Below, one piece after another: positions 63,437 to 64,000 of a stretch of DNA of 64,000 nt. The DNA is from Tepidibacter hydrothermalis. GTDB taxonomy: Bacteria; Bacillota; Clostridia; Peptostreptococcales; Peptostreptococcaceae. The notes below the pieces were generated by a model. The model worked only from the letters and a program-made list of their open reading frames with translations, searched no databases and was not told the DNA's origin. The translations under genes and the position numbers were made by a program. The stretch covers positions 2,294,001-2,358,000 of the forward strand of contig NZ_CP120733.1 in the NCBI RefSeq assembly GCF_029542625.1, in the 5' to 3' direction. Position 1 is the first letter of the stretch; each line of letters opens with the position of its first letter.

Positions 63437-64000
63437 ATGAGCGGTCCGTTAATAATTATCGACCCTGGTCATGGAGATGTTGATCCTGGTTGTTCTTATG
63501 AAGATATTTATGAAAAAGACATTGTTCTTGATATAAGCTTATATCAACTTAAAAGATTTGAAGAACTTGGAATAAATGCTGTTATAACTAGATACTCTGA
63601 TATATACCTTAACCCCGACAAAAGAACGCAATTAGTTGTAGACTCTAAATCAATTTATTGCATAAGCAATCATATAAATGCAGGCGGTGGAAAAGGATGC
63701 GAGGTTATTCATTCTATACACAATGATGGGAAATTAGCTTATAAAATATTCAATAAATTAATAGAGACTGGTCTGTATCCTAGAAGAGTTTATTCAAAAG
63801 AAAGTACTCAATACCCTGGACAGGATTACTATTTCATGCACAGAAATACAGGTTCTTGTATAACTAATATAGTTGAATACTGCTTTATAGATAATCAAGA
63901 CGATAGAGAAAGAATACTTAAAAATTGGAAAATATATGCTGAACAAGTTATAAAAGCTTTTTGTGAATATATAGATCATCCATATGAGAATAAAACAGAA
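63437..64000 (+). CDS. N-acetylmuramoyl-L-alanine amidase (Amidase_3), C-terminus cut by window edge
   Basis: 188 codons seen from the ATG at 63437 (GAGGTG ahead), still open at 64000. The Amidase_3 zinc ligands are His12 in DPGHGDVDPG, Glu26, His79 in ISNHINAGGGKGCE and Glu147 in IVEYCFI. The enzyme cuts the amide bond between MurNAc and the peptide stem. There is no signal peptide, so it needs holin-style release or acts in another compartment (endolysin or sporulation lysin). No phage genes are seen beside it in this window. Confidence 0.9.
   Translation, partial: MSGPLIIIDPGHGDVDPGCSYEDIYEKDIVLDISLYQLKRFEELGINAVITRYSDIYLNPDKRTQLVVDSKSIYCISNHINAGGGKGCEVIHSIHNDGKLAYKIFNKLIETGLYPRRVYSKESTQYPGQDYYFMHRNTGSCITNIVEYCFIDNQDDRERILKNWKIYAEQVIKAFCEYIDHPYENKTE

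Noticed and set aside
1-64000. CRISPR arrays, tRNA and rRNA genes, phage structural genes
   Set aside because: No regularly spaced direct repeats, no cloverleaf or rRNA-like sequence, and no phage structural frame was found; small tRNAs could still be missed by eye.

Overview
The window is a low-GC, AT-rich chromosomal segment of an anaerobic Firmicute, most likely Clostridium in the broad sense (Clostridiaceae or Peptostreptococcaceae). The signs are purine-rich Shine-Dalgarno sites, strong intrinsic terminators after most genes, split glycine decarboxylase (gcvPA/gcvPB), glycine riboswitches, a hybrid-cluster protein, many Fe-S/flavin oxidoreductases and several chemoreceptors. I see no rRNA, tRNA, CRISPR array, phage structural genes or intact transposase. 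The species cannot be named from the sequence alone. Most genes are on the minus strand.

Layout. 1-7 kb: a cut chemoreceptor, hcp, an EcsC-family protein, an acetyltransferase, a long-form Xaa-Pro aminopeptidase and a LapA-like membrane protein. 7-11.2 kb: a SpoIIE-type phosphatase, RsbW-like kinase, chemoreceptor and STAS antagonist, apparently one partner-switching operon. 11.4-17.5 kb: a stress or xenobiotic region with MarR, AraC and TetR regulators, an Old Yellow Enzyme/FAD reductase and a YdhR-type monooxygenase; four copies of one palindrome (ACTAATTAGT core) mark a probable local MarR regulon. 17.6-21 kb: a reductive-dehalogenase-like corrinoid/Fe-S protein paired with a GltD-like flavoprotein behind a strong promoter with an operator at its start site. 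21-27.4 kb: small membrane proteins, NamZ, a second Xaa-Pro aminopeptidase and an NMT1/SsuA-type ABC importer with a tiny coupled ORF. 27.5-36 kb: DUF218 protein, chemoreceptor, DbpA-type helicase, aspartokinase and homoserine dehydrogenase, an unlisted 48-aa gene, and a MarR-GNAT pair with twin operators. 36-39.3 kb: nadA-nadB-nadC behind a perfect 32-bp palindrome. 40-45.2 kb: gcvT-gcvH-gcvPA-gcvPB behind a tandem glycine riboswitch. 45.5-49 kb: a two-component system and a BcrA-type ABC exporter. 49-64 kb: NagZ, methyltransferase, RluA-family synthase, a second glycine riboswitch controlling an ACT-domain protein and a UPF0210/DUF711 protein, an MFS transporter, DeoD, a PAS kinase, flavodoxin, DUF89 phosphatase, a second OYE-family reductase, a membrane protein and a cut Amidase_3 gene.

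How it fits together. Two glycine-sensing RNAs tie the glycine cleavage system and the ACT-UPF0210 pair to the same signal. NamZ, NagZ and an amidase point to peptidoglycan turnover. Several oxidoreductases sit behind their own regulators. The intergenic spaces hold two copies of a roughly 200-bp fold-back element placed inside terminator-like stems, and decayed copies of one or two short AT-rich repeat families, one lying within the gcv operon and one in its leader.
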